Below, piece after piece: positions 1 to 9,896 of a DNA stretch of 64,000 nt. The notes beneath the pieces were generated by a model. It was given only the letters and a program-made list of their open reading frames with translations. It searched no databases and had not been told where the DNA came from. This stretch comes from Oleispira antarctica RB-8. GTDB taxonomy: Bacteria > Pseudomonadota > Gammaproteobacteria > Pseudomonadales > Oceanobacteraceae. The stretch is taken from NCBI GenBank assembly GCA_000967895.1, contig FO203512.1:2379350-2443349 (forward strand), written 5' to 3'. Numbering within the stretch: the first letter of the stretch is position 1; each line of letters opens with the position of its first letter. A program made the position numbers and the translations under genes.

Positions 1-541
1 ATAATAAATTACTCTTTCCATCTTGACCTCGCTGCACTTTAAATTTCACGACATCGGCTTCAGCTACTTCGACCTGGGCTTGGGCAGCATGATAATTAGT
101 AAGCGCTTGATCGTATAACTGGCGAGAGACGGAATTTGACTGAATTAGCCGCTTGACTCGGTCGACCTCTATTTTCAATTCATCGACATAAGTATTTGCA
201 ACTTTGACTTTGGCTTGTGCTGAAACAATAGAAGCATCCAATTGAAGGTTGGTTTGCGCTGCACTTTCTAGAGCCAACTGCGCCTTGTCAACGGCAAGTT
301 CATACGGCTGCTTATCCAAACTAAACAGTATTTGGCCTTCATCTACACGTTGATTATTGCTCACATATATACGATCTACTTGGCCACTGACCTTAGAAGA
401 TATATTAACAACAGGATGCAATACGCGAGACTGGGTGCTCATTGGCATCCATAAATCTGCCGATAGAAAGTACACAAATAGCAGGACAAAGATACTGAGT
501 ACGACTTGCACCCAGCGCTTAAAAATCTGATCGGGCGCCAT
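1..541 (-). CDS. HlyD/EmrA-family efflux adaptor, 3' end cut by window edge
   Basis: Periplasmic adaptor subunit that would link an inner-membrane exporter to an outer-membrane channel. I translated the minus strand from the ATG at 541: a short cytoplasmic start, one membrane anchor (about residues 11-30), then a biotinyl-lipoyl-like beta segment (VSGQVDRIYVSNNQRVDEGQ) and a long helical-hairpin region rich in Ala, Gln and Val, as in HlyD/EmrA proteins. The frame is open to base 1, so about 180 N-terminal residues are present and the C-terminal half is missing. It starts 2 bp after the stop of the MarR gene, so the two are probably cotranscribed in an emrRAB-like arrangement. The exported substrate cannot be read from the sequence. 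Confidence 0.85.
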   Translation of the reverse strand, partial: MAPDQIFKRWVQVVLSIFVLLFVYFLSADLWMPMSTQSRVLHPVVNISSKVSGQVDRIYVSNNQRVDEGQILFSLDKQPYELAVDKAQLALESAAQTNLQLDASIVSAQAKVKVANTYVDELKIEVDRVKRLIQSNSVSRQLYDQALTNYHAAQAQVEVAEADVVKFKVQRGQDGKSNLL

Positions 542-543
542 AC

Positions 544-1026
544 TTATTCGTCTCCGTTACTAGGCTTGTTAAACAAGACACATGCATTATGTTCAATTTT
601 TTTAAGGATATTGAACAATGTTGCAAGCTCTTCTTCGCTAATATCTTGCGTCAACTCGCCTCGAACCAAATCAACACTGCCTGTTAATGCCCGCATGCAT
701 TCTTGGCCAGCATCCGTAAACCATAAACATTGGCATCGACCATCGCTCGGATGTGGTTTTCGCTCGACTAAATCGAGCTCAACCAGTTGATTAACCGTGC
801 GGTTTAATGAAGGCATTTCAATACCCAACTCAGTTGCCAATCTATTCTGTGATGCCCCTTCTCCAACTATCTTCAGGTTCATTAACACCGACCATCGCGC
901 TTCAGTCATTCCCATAGGCTTAACCGCTTGAGATATCGCACTGCGCCATAAGCGCGTGACACGACCTAACAACCAACCGACCGTTGGATTATTTAGTTTT
1001 TTATACTCTCGTGATAAATCAGACAT
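544..1026 (-). CDS. MarR-family transcriptional regulator
   Basis: 160-residue winged-helix regulator. The central part has the MarR helix-turn-helix and wing: SQNRLATELGIEMPSLNR, then LVERKPHPSDGRCQCLWFT with the conserved DxR wing motif. The length is typical of MarR/SlyA. The ATG at 1026 was chosen because it is the first start after the promoter and operator region. The gene is directly followed by the HlyD-like adaptor, so it most likely represses its own efflux operon and is released by a small ligand. The two palindromes at 1077-1126 flank and overlap its promoter, which supports autorepression. The ligand is unknown. Confidence 0.88.
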   Translation of the reverse strand: MSDLSREYKKLNNPTVGWLLGRVTRLWRSAISQAVKPMGMTEARWSVLMNLKIVGEGASQNRLATELGIEMPSLNRTVNQLVELDLVERKPHPSDGRCQCLWFTDAGQECMRALTGSVDLVRGELTQDISEEELATLFNILKKIEHNACVLFNKPSNGDE

Positions 1027-1076
1027 TTAAATCCTCAACAATGTCGCTCGCGAAATTCAGTTCGACGAGTCATTTA

Positions 1077-1126
1077 CTTAGCATGCTAAGCATTATACCC
1101 ACCAAAAATTACTTAGCAAGCTAAGT
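1077..1126 (-). promoter_or_regulatory. marR promoter with two palindromic MarR-type operators
   Basis: Minus-strand sigma-70 promoter: -35 TTGCTA (1119-1114), 16-bp spacer, -10 TATAAT (1097-1092). Operator 1 is the perfect palindrome CTTAGCATGCTAAG at 1077-1090, near the predicted start site. Operator 2 is ACTTAGCAAGCTAAGT at 1111-1126, covering the -35 box. They share the TTAGCA/TGCTAA core and their centres lie 35 bp apart. Binding by the adjacent MarR protein is inferred. Confidence 0.7.
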
Positions 1127-1259
1127 AAGTTGCAAGACTGATTAAGCAAGTACATTGATAAAAGCCATCGAAGTTAACAAATGGCGATGCTGTCACCTTT
1201 AATCAGCAATACGCAATACGCATTAATTGTATTGATGCTGCCCCTTATATCAGTTCAGG

Positions 1260-1287
1260 TGTCGAAAATTATATATAGCTGTATAAT
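1260..1287 (+). promoter_or_regulatory. probable sigma-70 promoter of rimO
   Basis: Perfect -10 TATAAT at 1282-1287, with a weak -35 TGTCGA at 1260-1265 (16-bp spacer), 35 bp before the rimO ATG. The weak -35 makes this a moderate call. Confidence 0.45.
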
Positions 1288-1321
1288 CCGGCCAATTTTA
1301 TAATTCTCCCTGGTAAGCTAA

Positions 1322-2677
1322 ATGACCGAAGTAGTAGATAACAAAGCTAAAAAAGCTGGAAGTATAGGAATGGTATCCCTTGGCTGTCCTAAAAACTCTG
1401 TCGATTCTGAGCGTATCCTTACGCAATTGAAGATGGACGGTTACGACATCACCAATACCTACGAAGATGCTGACGTAGTGGTGGTGAATACCTGTGGTTT
1501 CATTGATGCGGCTAAGCAAGAATCGCTGGATGCTATCAGTGAAGCCATGACCTCTAACGGCAAAGTCATCGTTACGGGCTGCATGGGCAAAGGCGCTGAC
1601 GCTGAGCTAATTAAGAAAGAAAACCCCGGTATTTTGGCCATTTCTGGCGCTCATGCGTATGAAGAAGTGATGACTGCGGTTCACGAGTGGGTGCCACCGA
1701 ACCCAGACTTCGATCCGTTCACCGATTTAATTCCGGTTCAGGGTGTAAAGCTGACGCCACGCCATTACTCTTATTTAAAAATTTCTGAAGGCTGCAACCA
1801 TAAATGCACCTTCTGCATTATTCCAGATATGCGCGGCAAGCACGTTAGCCGCCCAATCGGTGACGTATTAGAAGAAGCCAAGCGCTTAGTTGATGCAGGC
1901 ACGAAAGAGCTGTTAGTTATCTCGCAAGATACCAGCGCCTATGGCGTAGACATGAAATTCCGCACCGGTTTCTGGAACGGCGCACCGGTTAAAACGAACT
2001 TATTGTCTTTGTGTCAAGAACTTGGAAAAATGGGCGTTTGGGTACGTTTGCATTACGTTTATCCTTACCCTCACGTTGACGACATTATTCCGCTAATGGC
2101 CGACAATCATATTCTGCCGTATTTAGACATTCCGTTTCAGCACGCAAGCCCTGCTGTATTGAAACTCATGAAGCGCCCTGCTCACGCTGAAAATACCTTA
2201 GCGCGCATTAAGAAGTGGCGTGAAATTGCACCAAACATTGTACTGCGTTCAACATTTGTTGTGGGCTTTCCAGGTGAAACTGAAGAAGATTTCCAGATTC
2301 TTTTAGATTGGTTAGACGAAGCTGAATTAGATCGTGTAGGTTGCTTCAAATACAGCCCAGTAGAAGGCGCTAAAGCTAACGCATTGCCAAACCATGTGCC
2401 AGAAGAGCTTCAGCAAGAACGCTGGGAACGCTTTATGGAAAAGGCGCAAGAAATCAGTACGCGCAAGCTTGCTCGTCGAGTGGGTCAAACCATGACAGTA
2501 TTGATTGATGATGTAGATGAAGAAGGTGCTGTAGGCCGTACAATTGCCGATGCGCCAAACATTGATGGTATGGTTTACTTAAATCAGTATTTCGATTGTG
2601 CTGCTGGGGATTTTGTTGAAGTGCAGATCACACACTCTGATGAGTACGATCTTTGGGGTGAAGTTAAAGCTTCTTAA
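1322..2677 (+). CDS. rimO: Ribosomal protein S12 methylthiotransferase RimO
   Basis: Radical-SAM enzyme that adds a methylthio group to the conserved aspartate of ribosomal protein S12. The 451 residues contain the N-terminal UPF0004 domain with its three cluster cysteines (C22 in [11 protein letters not shown]58 in NTCGF, C87 in GCMG), the radical-SAM motif C158-x3-C162-x2-C165 (GCNHKCTFC), and a C-terminal TRAM domain. The LGCPKN motif and the length separate RimO from the tRNA enzyme MiaB. It stands alone on the plus strand. Its 3' end overlaps a degenerate remnant on the other strand by about 14 bp. Confidence 0.97.
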
Positions 2678-2862
2678 TTGAAGCTTTAGTCCTTAACAAA
2701 ACAAGCTTACCGATCGTTTTACCCAAGCGCAGGCAGTCAATTGCTTCATGCGCTTGATCGAAGGTAAATTCGTGACCAGCGTGAGGCGGTGTAATATCCA
2801 CCGCTTTCGGAGTGCCCCAAACCTGTTGATGACGCATAGGCAGCATTCTTAGCAGCCATCAT
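2664..2862 (-). pseudogene. Remnant of a zinc/quinone-type medium-chain dehydrogenase (C-terminal end only)
   Basis: A minus-strand frame here reads VDITPPHAGHEFTFDQAHEA and then a GKTIGKLVLL ending. This matches the usual C-terminus of medium-chain dehydrogenase/quinone oxidoreductases (a fpldqa-AH segment followed by GKxIGKxVL). Only about 50 codons remain. There is no upstream NAD-binding domain: the exonuclease I gene ends immediately on the other side at 2862. I read it as a decayed gene tail rather than a small functional protein. Confidence 0.5.
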
Positions 2863-4313
2863 TAATAAGTTTCGTCAGGGTAAATCGACTCGGCGTAGAG
2901 CTGCAATTCTTGCAGTACAAACATCTTATCTTGGTCATTTTGATAATCCTGCGCCGCTTGCTGCAAGGCTTGCGAAAACTGTTCAAAGTTCAAGCCAGGG
3001 CCATTGCCCAACAAGCTATCCATGCAATGCTTTGCCCAACGTTCATGATCATCTTCTGCCATATATTCAGGATAATTACGCACACGAAAACGGAAGAACA
3101 TTTCTTCCCCGCGCGGATCCTGAAACTGAACTTTAAGACTCGCCAAAGACTTAGGCGGCGTAGCATGAATTTGCGCCATGGCTTTTTTATCCTGCCCACT
3201 CCAAAAACCACCACTGTAAAGCATGGTATCGACATCGGTTTTTTCAGCAAAATCACGCTGGGTATAAACCCCATGTAAATTTGTCAAAATCGACGAATCT
3301 TCAGCCAATAACACCTTTAAGGTCGCAAGGTTTTCACGCAAAACATCACCAGATATGTCCCAACGTGCTGCTTGGTCGGGGGTTAATGTTTTAGCAGGTG
3401 CAAGAACCGGGCTTTTATTAATATGCACTTCTTTTAAACCTAAGCGTTCAATGCCTTCAGGCAAATCCGCTTGCTTTGAAAATAAGCGTTGCTGCATTTG
3501 CTCAATCGTTAAGCCTGCCAAGCTTTTTGGGTCGGTTGAAAGATCAAAGGCAATGAAAGAATTTTTATTGGTTGGATGCCAGCAAATAGGCACCACAATC
3601 GCCATACAACCGCGATCAACGCCGTACATTCCAGAGACATGCACCAGCGGTTTATGATGATCAATATCCACCAGCGACGCCAACTTATGCTTAATACGAT
3701 GCTCAAACAGATAACGGTATAACTTAGGCTGTTTTTCTAATAGCAACTTAGCGATGGCGATCGTTGCACGCACATCGACCACCGCATCGTGAGCTTTACC
3801 CAGATCAATACCATTGGCTGCGGTTAAATCTTCTAAGCGGAAGCTCACGTTACCTTCAGCATTTTTAGGCCAGTTAATGCCTTCAGGGCGCAAGGCATAA
3901 GCGCAGCGCATAACATCTAGAATATCCCAGCGCGAGTTGCCGTTTTGCCATTCTCGGGCATAAGAATCGTAGAAGTTTCGGTACAAGGTATAACGAGTAA
4001 CTTCATCATCAAAACGAATGCTGTTATAGCCCGCGGTACAGGTTTCTGGCACAGAAAGAATTTGATTGATTTGATCGATAAACTCATTTTCTGGCAGACC
4101 GTCTTGCAAGCATTGCTGAGGCGTAATACCGGTAATCATTAGAGCTTGAGGATGCGGTAAATAATCGGGACTGGGCCTGCAGAAAAACTGTACAGGCTCA
4201 TCGATTTCGTTGAGATTTTCGTCGGTGCGAATACCGGCGAATTGTGCAGGCCGATCAAAAGATGGATCGGCTCCAAAGGTTTCGTAATCGTACCAAAGAA
4301 TAGACTGACTCAT
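2862..4313 (-). CDS. sbcB: Exodeoxyribonuclease I
   Basis: Single-strand-specific 3'-5' DNA exonuclease acting in recombination and mismatch repair. It has 483 residues, close to the 475 of E. coli ExoI. The DEDDh residues are all visible: D9 and E11 (YDYETFG), D102 (RFDDE), H175 and D180 (HDAVVD). Each sits six positions before the E. coli residues D15, E17, D108, H181 and D186. The SH3-like and helical C-terminal regions follow. The ATG at 4313 lies 15 bp after the stop of the hydrolase gene, so the two may be cotranscribed. Confidence 0.96.
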   Translation of the reverse strand: MSQSILWYDYETFGADPSFDRPAQFAGIRTDENLNEIDEPVQFFCRPSPDYLPHPQALMITGITPQQCLQDGLPENEFIDQINQILSVPETCTAGYNSIRFDDEVTRYTLYRNFYDSYAREWQNGNSRWDILDVMRCAYALRPEGINWPKNAEGNVSFRLEDLTAANGIDLGKAHDAVVDVRATIAIAKLLLEKQPKLYRYLFEHRIKHKLASLVDIDHHKPLVHVSGMYGVDRGCMAIVVPICWHPTNKNSFIAFDLSTDPKSLAGLTIEQMQQRLFSKQADLPEGIERLGLKEVHINKSPVLAPAKTLTPDQAARWDISGDVLRENLATLKVLLAEDSSILTNLHGVYTQRDFAEKTDVDTMLYSGGFWSGQDKKAMAQIHATPPKSLASLKVQFQDPRGEEMFFRFRVRNYPEYMAEDDHERWAKHCMDSLLGNGPGLNFEQFSQALQQAAQDYQNDQDKMFVLQELQLYAESIYPDETY

Positions 4314-4328
4314 TTCACCTGCTTTTTA

Positions 4329-5294
4329 TTAAGGGGCTAAAACCAAAGGAGATGATAAGGTTTTACCTAGCGTAAAGAATCCATGAGCATCTCGAGAAGT
4401 TTGAATAGGTAACTCTTCCATCGGCATATGGCCAACACCTTCATACACAATCGATTGTGAATTAGGTAATGCTTGCTCGAATTGCTTCATAACCTCTAAT
4501 GGTACCCACTCATCTTGATCGCCCCACATCAATAACGTTGGGGTTTTAACTTCTTTCACTCGATCACCGAGGTGTGGGTTTTTAGTTTGCTCTTTCATTG
4601 TGCGAAATACGCTCACTAATGCTTCGCGATTGCCTTGACGCATCGTCAAATCAAAATAGCGCTGCTGAAGTGCATCAGTCACCTTGTCATCATCACCAAA
4701 GGCAGCGTTCACATTCATATTCACAATGAATTTAGGCATCATAAAACCTGCCATTTCGCCAATAACCGGAAGTGCAGCAAAACTCATAATAAACGGCATA
4801 TCTTGAGGAAAGCCTGCCGCATCTAACAATACCATTTTCTTCACTCGATCCGGGCGGTGCAGCGCGTAATTCCAGGCAACATATCCACCCAAAGAATTAC
4901 CGGCTAAATAGATATCATCAATACTCAATTTATTAAGAAACTTTTCTAACTTATCGATCATGTAAGGTATTTCGTAACTTTCAGTACTCGGATCACTGCC
5001 AGTCAAACCATGGCCAGGTAAATCGATGCGGATAATTCGATAATACGGCACTAAACGATCAACCCAATCATCCCAAGTATGCAAAGAAGAGGCAACACCG
5101 TGTAATAAAACTAAGGTTGGGCCTGTACCTTCGTCACGGTAATGAATAATTAAATCATCAACCGCGAGAAACTTAGAGGTATCATCGGTATATTTTTCCG
5201 TCAACTGTGCCAGCGGATAAGCCGACATGCCCATCGACGCACAACCGTTCAAAGCCAATAAGGCAGGAATTAGAACAAATTTAAGCCACTTCAT
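4329..5294 (-). CDS. Alpha/beta-hydrolase lipoprotein
   Basis: 321 residues with a lipoprotein signal: a hydrophobic stretch and the lipobox LNGC (C18), so the mature protein is probably lipid-anchored in the envelope. The hydrolase fold shows an oxyanion LLHGVASS segment, the nucleophile elbow AGNSLGGY (S134), an acid in WGDQDEWVP (D261) and H289 in GVGHMP. The catalytic triad is therefore complete. It resembles esterase/haloalkane dehalogenase-like or C-C hydrolase families; the substrate cannot be assigned. It lies just upstream of sbcB on the same strand. Confidence 0.85.
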   Translation of the reverse strand: MKWLKFVLIPALLALNGCASMGMSAYPLAQLTEKYTDDTSKFLAVDDLIIHYRDEGTGPTLVLLHGVASSLHTWDDWVDRLVPYYRIIRIDLPGHGLTGSDPSTESYEIPYMIDKLEKFLNKLSIDDIYLAGNSLGGYVAWNYALHRPDRVKKMVLLDAAGFPQDMPFIMSFAALPVIGEMAGFMMPKFIVNMNVNAAFGDDDKVTDALQQRYFDLTMRQGNREALVSVFRTMKEQTKNPHLGDRVKEVKTPTLLMWGDQDEWVPLEVMKQFEQALPNSQSIVYEGVGHMPMEELPIQTSRDAHGFFTLGKTLSSPLVLAP

Positions 5295-5459
5295 TGAGTG
5301 TATCCTTGTTATAGTTATTTAGTTATAGGATGGTGAGCTATAGAATCGCAATTTTACCACAGCATTTGCTCTAACCCAATTCTATGATGACCAAATTAGT
5401 AGTAGAATAGAGCTAATTTACATTTCAGCCTTTTGAGCATTAGTTTCAGGACGAATTAC

Positions 5460-8237
5460 ATGGCGTTATTAGAAAATCTTTTTAAACCTTCTTTCTTAAA
5501 ACCGAAGTGGCAGCACAAAGATCCAACGGTTCGCAAACTTGCTCTAGCGAAGCTACATGACGAGAAAGTTTTGGCTCAAATTGCAGAGCAAGATAGCGAC
5601 CTAAGTGTTCGTTCTTCTGCGCTTGCTAAGATTAAAGCACCACAACATTTGGCCCTATTCTTAGTCTGTGAAAATACCCAATTGCGCCAGCAAGCACAGC
5701 AGCAACATCTTGTTCAATTATTACCCAATAAAAATATCAGCGATTTAGCGGCCATCAAAAATGATAATGATTTGGTCAATATCGCTACCTATACTCAAGA
5801 TGATGAGTTGCGCTTAGCCGCGATTAATAAGTTAGGCAGCGAAAGTATTCGCTTGGATATTGCAAGCAACAACCCTGTTTCCAAAGTACGCTTGGCGGCG
5901 GCGAAAGGCTTGGATAAAAGCGAATCATTACAGACGTTGATGCACATCGCACAAGGAAAAGACAAAGCCCTTTATCGCTTTTGCAAAGATCAGCTAGCCA
6001 CCAGTAAAACTGCTGAAGATAATGCTAAGTTACTCCAAGAAAAAATAGCCACTGCCATTACCAGCGCACAACAACTGAGTAAAAGCGCCTATTCTCCTGA
6101 ATATAATGGCCGCCTACAATTATTGAAACAAAATTGGTCCGCCCTAAGCGAAAAAGATCAACAGCAACAGCAAAGCTTTAATACCGCATTGGTTAAATGT
6201 GAAGACATTCTCGCTGAACACGTAGCTGAAGAAAAAGCTGAGCAAGATAAACTGATTGCTATTGCCAGCGCTAAAAAAAGCTTCATCATTTTATTAGCTC
6301 AGTTAAATACGCTGGAACTGAACGAAGAAAACTCTGAGTCATTCTCCGAACAGTTACAAGCGCTCGATCAAAGCTGGAAAGCGGCCAAAAACATCAGCAA
6401 CCCTGATACAGCTCAAAACAAAACGTTTGAAAACACAATGCAAGCTTGGCTTGCTTTAGATAATACCCGCACACAATTAACAGAGCAACAAGACGCTCTT
6501 GAAGCATTGATTGAACAAGCCTCACAGTTAGAAAAAACCAGTTTAAGCAAAAGCCAAAACCTACAAAAAGAGCTGACAAAAACGGTAAAACAGTTACCGT
6601 GGAAAACGCCAGCAGCACATATCAGCTTAGAGACCCCAGCACTATTAACTGAGTTGGATAACGTTTTACAAAACGTCATCAAGCACAATCAAAACTTAAG
6701 TGCTCACGAAGCGGATAGTTCGAAGCAACTTGCTCAACGTTTAACTGAACTTGAAAATAATATTGATGAAGGCCATTTAAAAGACGCCAACAAAACGCAT
6801 CAGTATGTTGTGCAAGCGATGAAAAAAATCAGCCAGCAAGAAGCTAAAAAATTCCAGCGTCAATACCAAAATTTAACCGCGAAATTAACTGAGATTCGCG
6901 ATTGGCAGGGCTACGCAGCAACGCCTAAAAAAGAAGCGCTGTGCGTTAGCATGGAAAATTTAGTTGGCAGCGAAATAGACCCTGCGTTATTAGCTGAGAA
7001 AATCCATAGCTTCCAAGAAGAGTGGAAAGCGATTGGCCCCATTGCGCGTCAAGATGACAAGATATTGTGGAACAGATTCCGCAGTGCCGCTGACAAAGCG
7101 TATGAGCCTTGCAAAGTCTACTACGCCGATATGGCAAACCTTCGCCAACAAAACTTATTTAACCGCCAAGCACTTATCGCTCAACTAACGGATTACGAAG
7201 CCAGCATGGATTGGGACAGTGCCGATTGGAGCATTGTACAAAAAACCCTCGATGCCGCCCGCGAAACATTCCGCAGTTTCTCGCCGGTTGATCGTAATGA
7301 ACATAAGAATAGTCAAGCGAGCCTGCAAGAAATAGCCGATAAAATTTATGCGCATATCCAAGAAGAATACCAGCGTAATATAGAAGCCAAAGAAGTATTA
7401 ATTAACCAAGCCAAATCACTGCAAGAGATTGAAGACTTAAGCCAAGCCATTGAGCAAAGTAAACAATTGCAATCTGATTGGAAAACCATTGGCATGACGC
7501 CCAATAAAGCCGATCAAAAATTATGGCAAGAGTTTCGTATCGCCTGTGATGCCGTATTCTCTCGTCGTGACGAACAGCGTCAGCAAAATAAGGTTCACAT
7601 TGAAGCCAGTATTGAACAAGCTCAAGCGATCCTTATTAAAGCGGAAGCCGCAGCCCAAGAAAGTAATACTGAGAACAAAGAAGCATTACAACTTTGCTTA
7701 TCAGAATTTTCTGAATTATCTTTACCGAAAGCGCTTTATGCAAAATTGCGCAAACGCTTGGCCGACGCTCAGCAGCAACAAGATGATTTAGTCTCGCACG
7801 CTAAAGTTGCTAAAAAACAACAAGCTTGGATTACGCTAACGGATAGATTATTAGCCATTAGCTTGAAGTCTAGCGATGCAGAGCAAGCCGCTACGCTATA
7901 CAAGGCCGACGAAGCTGACCTTAAATTGCCACAAGGCATTGATAAGTCACAATTTGAAAGCAAGTGGAATGAAGCGCCTGCAGAAATGAGCAATACCGAT
8001 GAATTACGTGATGCTTGTATCGCGCTAGAGATTGCAGCTGAACTGCAATCTCCTGCAGAAGACCAACAAGCTCGTATGGCATATCAAGTACAGCGTTTGG
8101 CTCAAGGGTTAGGACAAGCAGGAAATTTGCAACAGCAGATCAGCGACTCCGTTAACCAATGGTTAACACTAAATGCAGATCAAGCTTGGCAGCAGCGCTA
8201 TAACCAAGCGTTATTGGCCGCCGCTAAGCAGCTTTAG
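5460..8237 (+). CDS. Large DUF349-domain protein
   Basis: I place the start at ATG 5460 (MALLENLFKPSF), preceded by the Shine-Dalgarno sequence CAGGACG; an in-frame TTG at 5433 would add nine residues. The ~925-residue protein begins with a HEAT-like helical segment (short repeats around 15-160). It continues with long Gln/Ala-rich coiled coil and contains several DUF349 units recognisable by EEWKAIGPI...LWNRFR and SDWKTIGMT...LWQEFR. Proteins of this type are found across gammaproteobacteria and Bacteroidetes; their role is unknown. The gene is monocistronic and ends at a strong hairpin. Confidence 0.85.
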   Translation: MALLENLFKPSFLKPKWQHKDPTVRKLALAKLHDEKVLAQIAEQDSDLSVRSSALAKIKAPQHLALFLVCENTQLRQQAQQQHLVQLLPNKNISDLAAIKNDNDLVNIATYTQDDELRLAAINKLGSESIRLDIASNNPVSKVRLAAAKGLDKSESLQTLMHIAQGKDKALYRFCKDQLATSKTAEDNAKLLQEKIATAITSAQQLSKSAYSPEYNGRLQLLKQNWSALSEKDQQQQQSFNTALVKCEDILAEHVAEEKAEQDKLIAIASAKKSFIILLAQLNTLELNEENSESFSEQLQALDQSWKAAKNISNPDTAQNKTFENTMQAWLALDNTRTQLTEQQDALEALIEQASQLEKTSLSKSQNLQKELTKTVKQLPWKTPAAHISLETPALLTELDNVLQNVIKHNQNLSAHEADSSKQLAQRLTELENNIDEGHLKDANKTHQYVVQAMKKISQQEAKKFQRQYQNLTAKLTEIRDWQGYAATPKKEALCVSMENLVGSEIDPALLAEKIHSFQEEWKAIGPIARQDDKILWNRFRSAADKAYEPCKVYYADMANLRQQNLFNRQALIAQLTDYEASMDWDSADWSIVQKTLDAARETFRSFSPVDRNEHKNSQASLQEIADKIYAHIQEEYQRNIEAKEVLINQAKSLQEIEDLSQAIEQSKQLQSDWKTIGMTPNKADQKLWQEFRIACDAVFSRRDEQRQQNKVHIEASIEQAQAILIKAEAAAQESNTENKEALQLCLSEFSELSLPKALYAKLRKRLADAQQQQDDLVSHAKVAKKQQAWITLTDRLLAISLKSSDAEQAATLYKADEADLKLPQGIDKSQFESKWNEAPAEMSNTDELRDACIALEIAAELQSPAEDQQARMAYQVQRLAQGLGQAGNLQQQISDSVNQWLTLNADQAWQQRYNQALLAAAKQL

Positions 8238-8257
8238 AGATTTCTAAAACTTAATTG

Positions 8258-8287
8258 ATGTACTTAGCGATAATACGCTAAGTACAT
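8258..8287. terminator. Bidirectional hairpin terminator between the DUF349 gene and tusA
   Basis: Perfect inverted repeat: 12-bp arms (8258-8269 ATGTACTTAGCG; 8276-8287) around a 6-base loop, in the gap between two convergent genes, abutting the tusA stop. No long T run follows. Confidence 0.6.
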
Positions 8288-8527
8288 TTAACACGCCTTA
8301 CGAATCACGTAAAAAAACACCCCTTCACGCTCCTCATCTAATACCAACTCGTGCCCTAAAAAACTGCAGAACTTAATAAAATCTCGACGGGTCGACGGGT
8401 CTGTCGCTTGTATCTCAACCGCCTCACCTACTTCCATTTTCCTGATTTCGTCATGCAGCATCATTACAGGTTCTGGGCAAAACAACCCCTTAGCATCCAT
8501 CTGATGTTCAAACGTTACTTCCGACAT
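8288..8527 (-). CDS. tusA: TusA-family sulfurtransferase
   Basis: 79-residue sulfur carrier. The family signature is present: GLFCPEPVM, with the catalytic cysteine C17 in the CPxP motif on the first helix. In the family this cysteine carries persulfide sulfur from IscS towards tRNA 2-thiouridine synthesis (TusBCDE-MnmA) or molybdenum cofactor synthesis. Length and domain are complete. It may form a small operon with the transporter upstream (gap about 38 bp). Confidence 0.9.
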   Translation of the reverse strand: MSEVTFEHQMDAKGLFCPEPVMMLHDEIRKMEVGEAVEIQATDPSTRRDFIKFCSFLGHELVLDEEREGVFFYVIRKAC

Positions 8528-8565
8528 AATCTAATTAATCCGCTTCTAAAAACTTAAACCATTGC

Positions 8566-9780
8566 CTACGAATGATAGGCATTAATATTTTTCTTATTGA
8601 CCAGCATGGCCAACAAACCCATAACACACAAAAATACAGCAAAGTAATAATGCATAGTATAACCAAAATTAGCCGCGAAAAATCCCGCCAGACTGCTGGC
8701 AATTAACGTCGACAAAACAACCAAGCATGATTGTAATGCGTAATCAGAGCCTGCGCTGGACTCACGGCAACGATCCATCATTACCGTAAAGAGCGCCACT
8801 GTCGCCATGCCTCCGGTAACATGCTCAGCAATGATTAACGAATAAATTAACGTCCAATCCAAAGAGGTCAGTAATGAATACAACCCAATCGCAATCCCCT
8901 CTAAGCAAACAAATAACAGTAAAGCCTGCATTCGGCTCAATAACTTCAGTAATAAACCGCCTAATAAAGCACCCACCAATCCCGCTATAGTCCCCCATAC
9001 CCCTAGAAGCTCTGCAAACTCAGGTAACGTCACACCCAAGTCAACCAAGTGAGGGCGAATCATGACCGTACCAAAGGCATCCCCCACTTTATAAGTCAGT
9101 AGCAAAAGTAACCACGCCGACGCGCCGGGTAAACGCAAGAAGCCCAGCCAATGATTAAATACAGGCTCTTTATCAACCTTAACGCGTGCAGGCTGCCAAA
9201 ACCAAAGAGGTATCAAACCTAGAATCATCAATCCTGCAAGCGCCCAAAGCGTGCCTGCCCACCCCAATTGTGCAAATATGGCCAATAATAAACCACCGCC
9301 AATAATCATGCCTAAGCGATAACCCGCAACTTGCACACTATTGCCCAAGCCTCGCTGAGCAGGCGCAATATTTTCAACCGCCAACGCATCGGTCGCAATA
9401 TCTTGAGTGACCACAAATACCGTTAATACCAGCAATGCACACGCAAGCCCTACCGCAGCTTGGCTGATCCAGAAATTTAAGGGGATAGAAGCAATAAAAA
9501 TAAGAACGATTGCGGCCACAGCATTTGCAAAAACAATCCATGTTTTGCGAATGTGTCCATCAATACGGCCGCCGGTTAAGCGCTTTAACGGTTGGTAGTG
9601 ATCCAACAGAGGTGCCCACAAGAACTTCAACACCCAAGGCAGCGATACTAAAGACATTAAGCCAATAGCTTCTAAACTCATACCCTGCTGGCGCAGCAAT
9701 GTTGGTAGTGCTTGGCTAAAAAAGCCGTGAGGTAAACCTTGAGTTAAATATAGGGTTAAAAGAACCCACCACTTAAACAT
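8566..9780 (-). CDS. AmpG-like MFS transporter (PAT type)
   Basis: 404 residues with about 12 hydrophobic segments. The N-terminus (LTLYLTQGLPHGFFSQALPT, then LKFLWAPLLDHY) matches the peptide-acetyl-CoA transporter/AmpG branch of the major facilitator superfamily, where WAPLLD-type motifs are conserved. Known members import muropeptides or acetyl-CoA; this protein's substrate is unknown. It is shorter than E. coli AmpG (491). It sits between tusA and the FrnE-like gene on the same strand. Confidence 0.8.
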   Translation of the reverse strand: MFKWWVLLTLYLTQGLPHGFFSQALPTLLRQQGMSLEAIGLMSLVSLPWVLKFLWAPLLDHYQPLKRLTGGRIDGHIRKTWIVFANAVAAIVLIFIASIPLNFWISQAAVGLACALLVLTVFVVTQDIATDALAVENIAPAQRGLGNSVQVAGYRLGMIIGGGLLLAIFAQLGWAGTLWALAGLMILGLIPLWFWQPARVKVDKEPVFNHWLGFLRLPGASAWLLLLLTYKVGDAFGTVMIRPHLVDLGVTLPEFAELLGVWGTIAGLVGALLGGLLLKLLSRMQALLLFVCLEGIAIGLYSLLTSLDWTLIYSLIIAEHVTGGMATVALFTVMMDRCRESSAGSDYALQSCLVVLSTLIASSLAGFFAANFGYTMHYYFAVFLCVMGLLAMLVNKKNINAYHS

Positions 9781-9896
9781 GAGACCGCCAATTATTCTGA
9801 GTTATATTGGCGGTATTAGAACCTGAAAGAAGCCATTATTGAAGGTAAAAATAAAAATAAACGCGTGAGCGCCATTTCATAAATGATGAAATAGCG

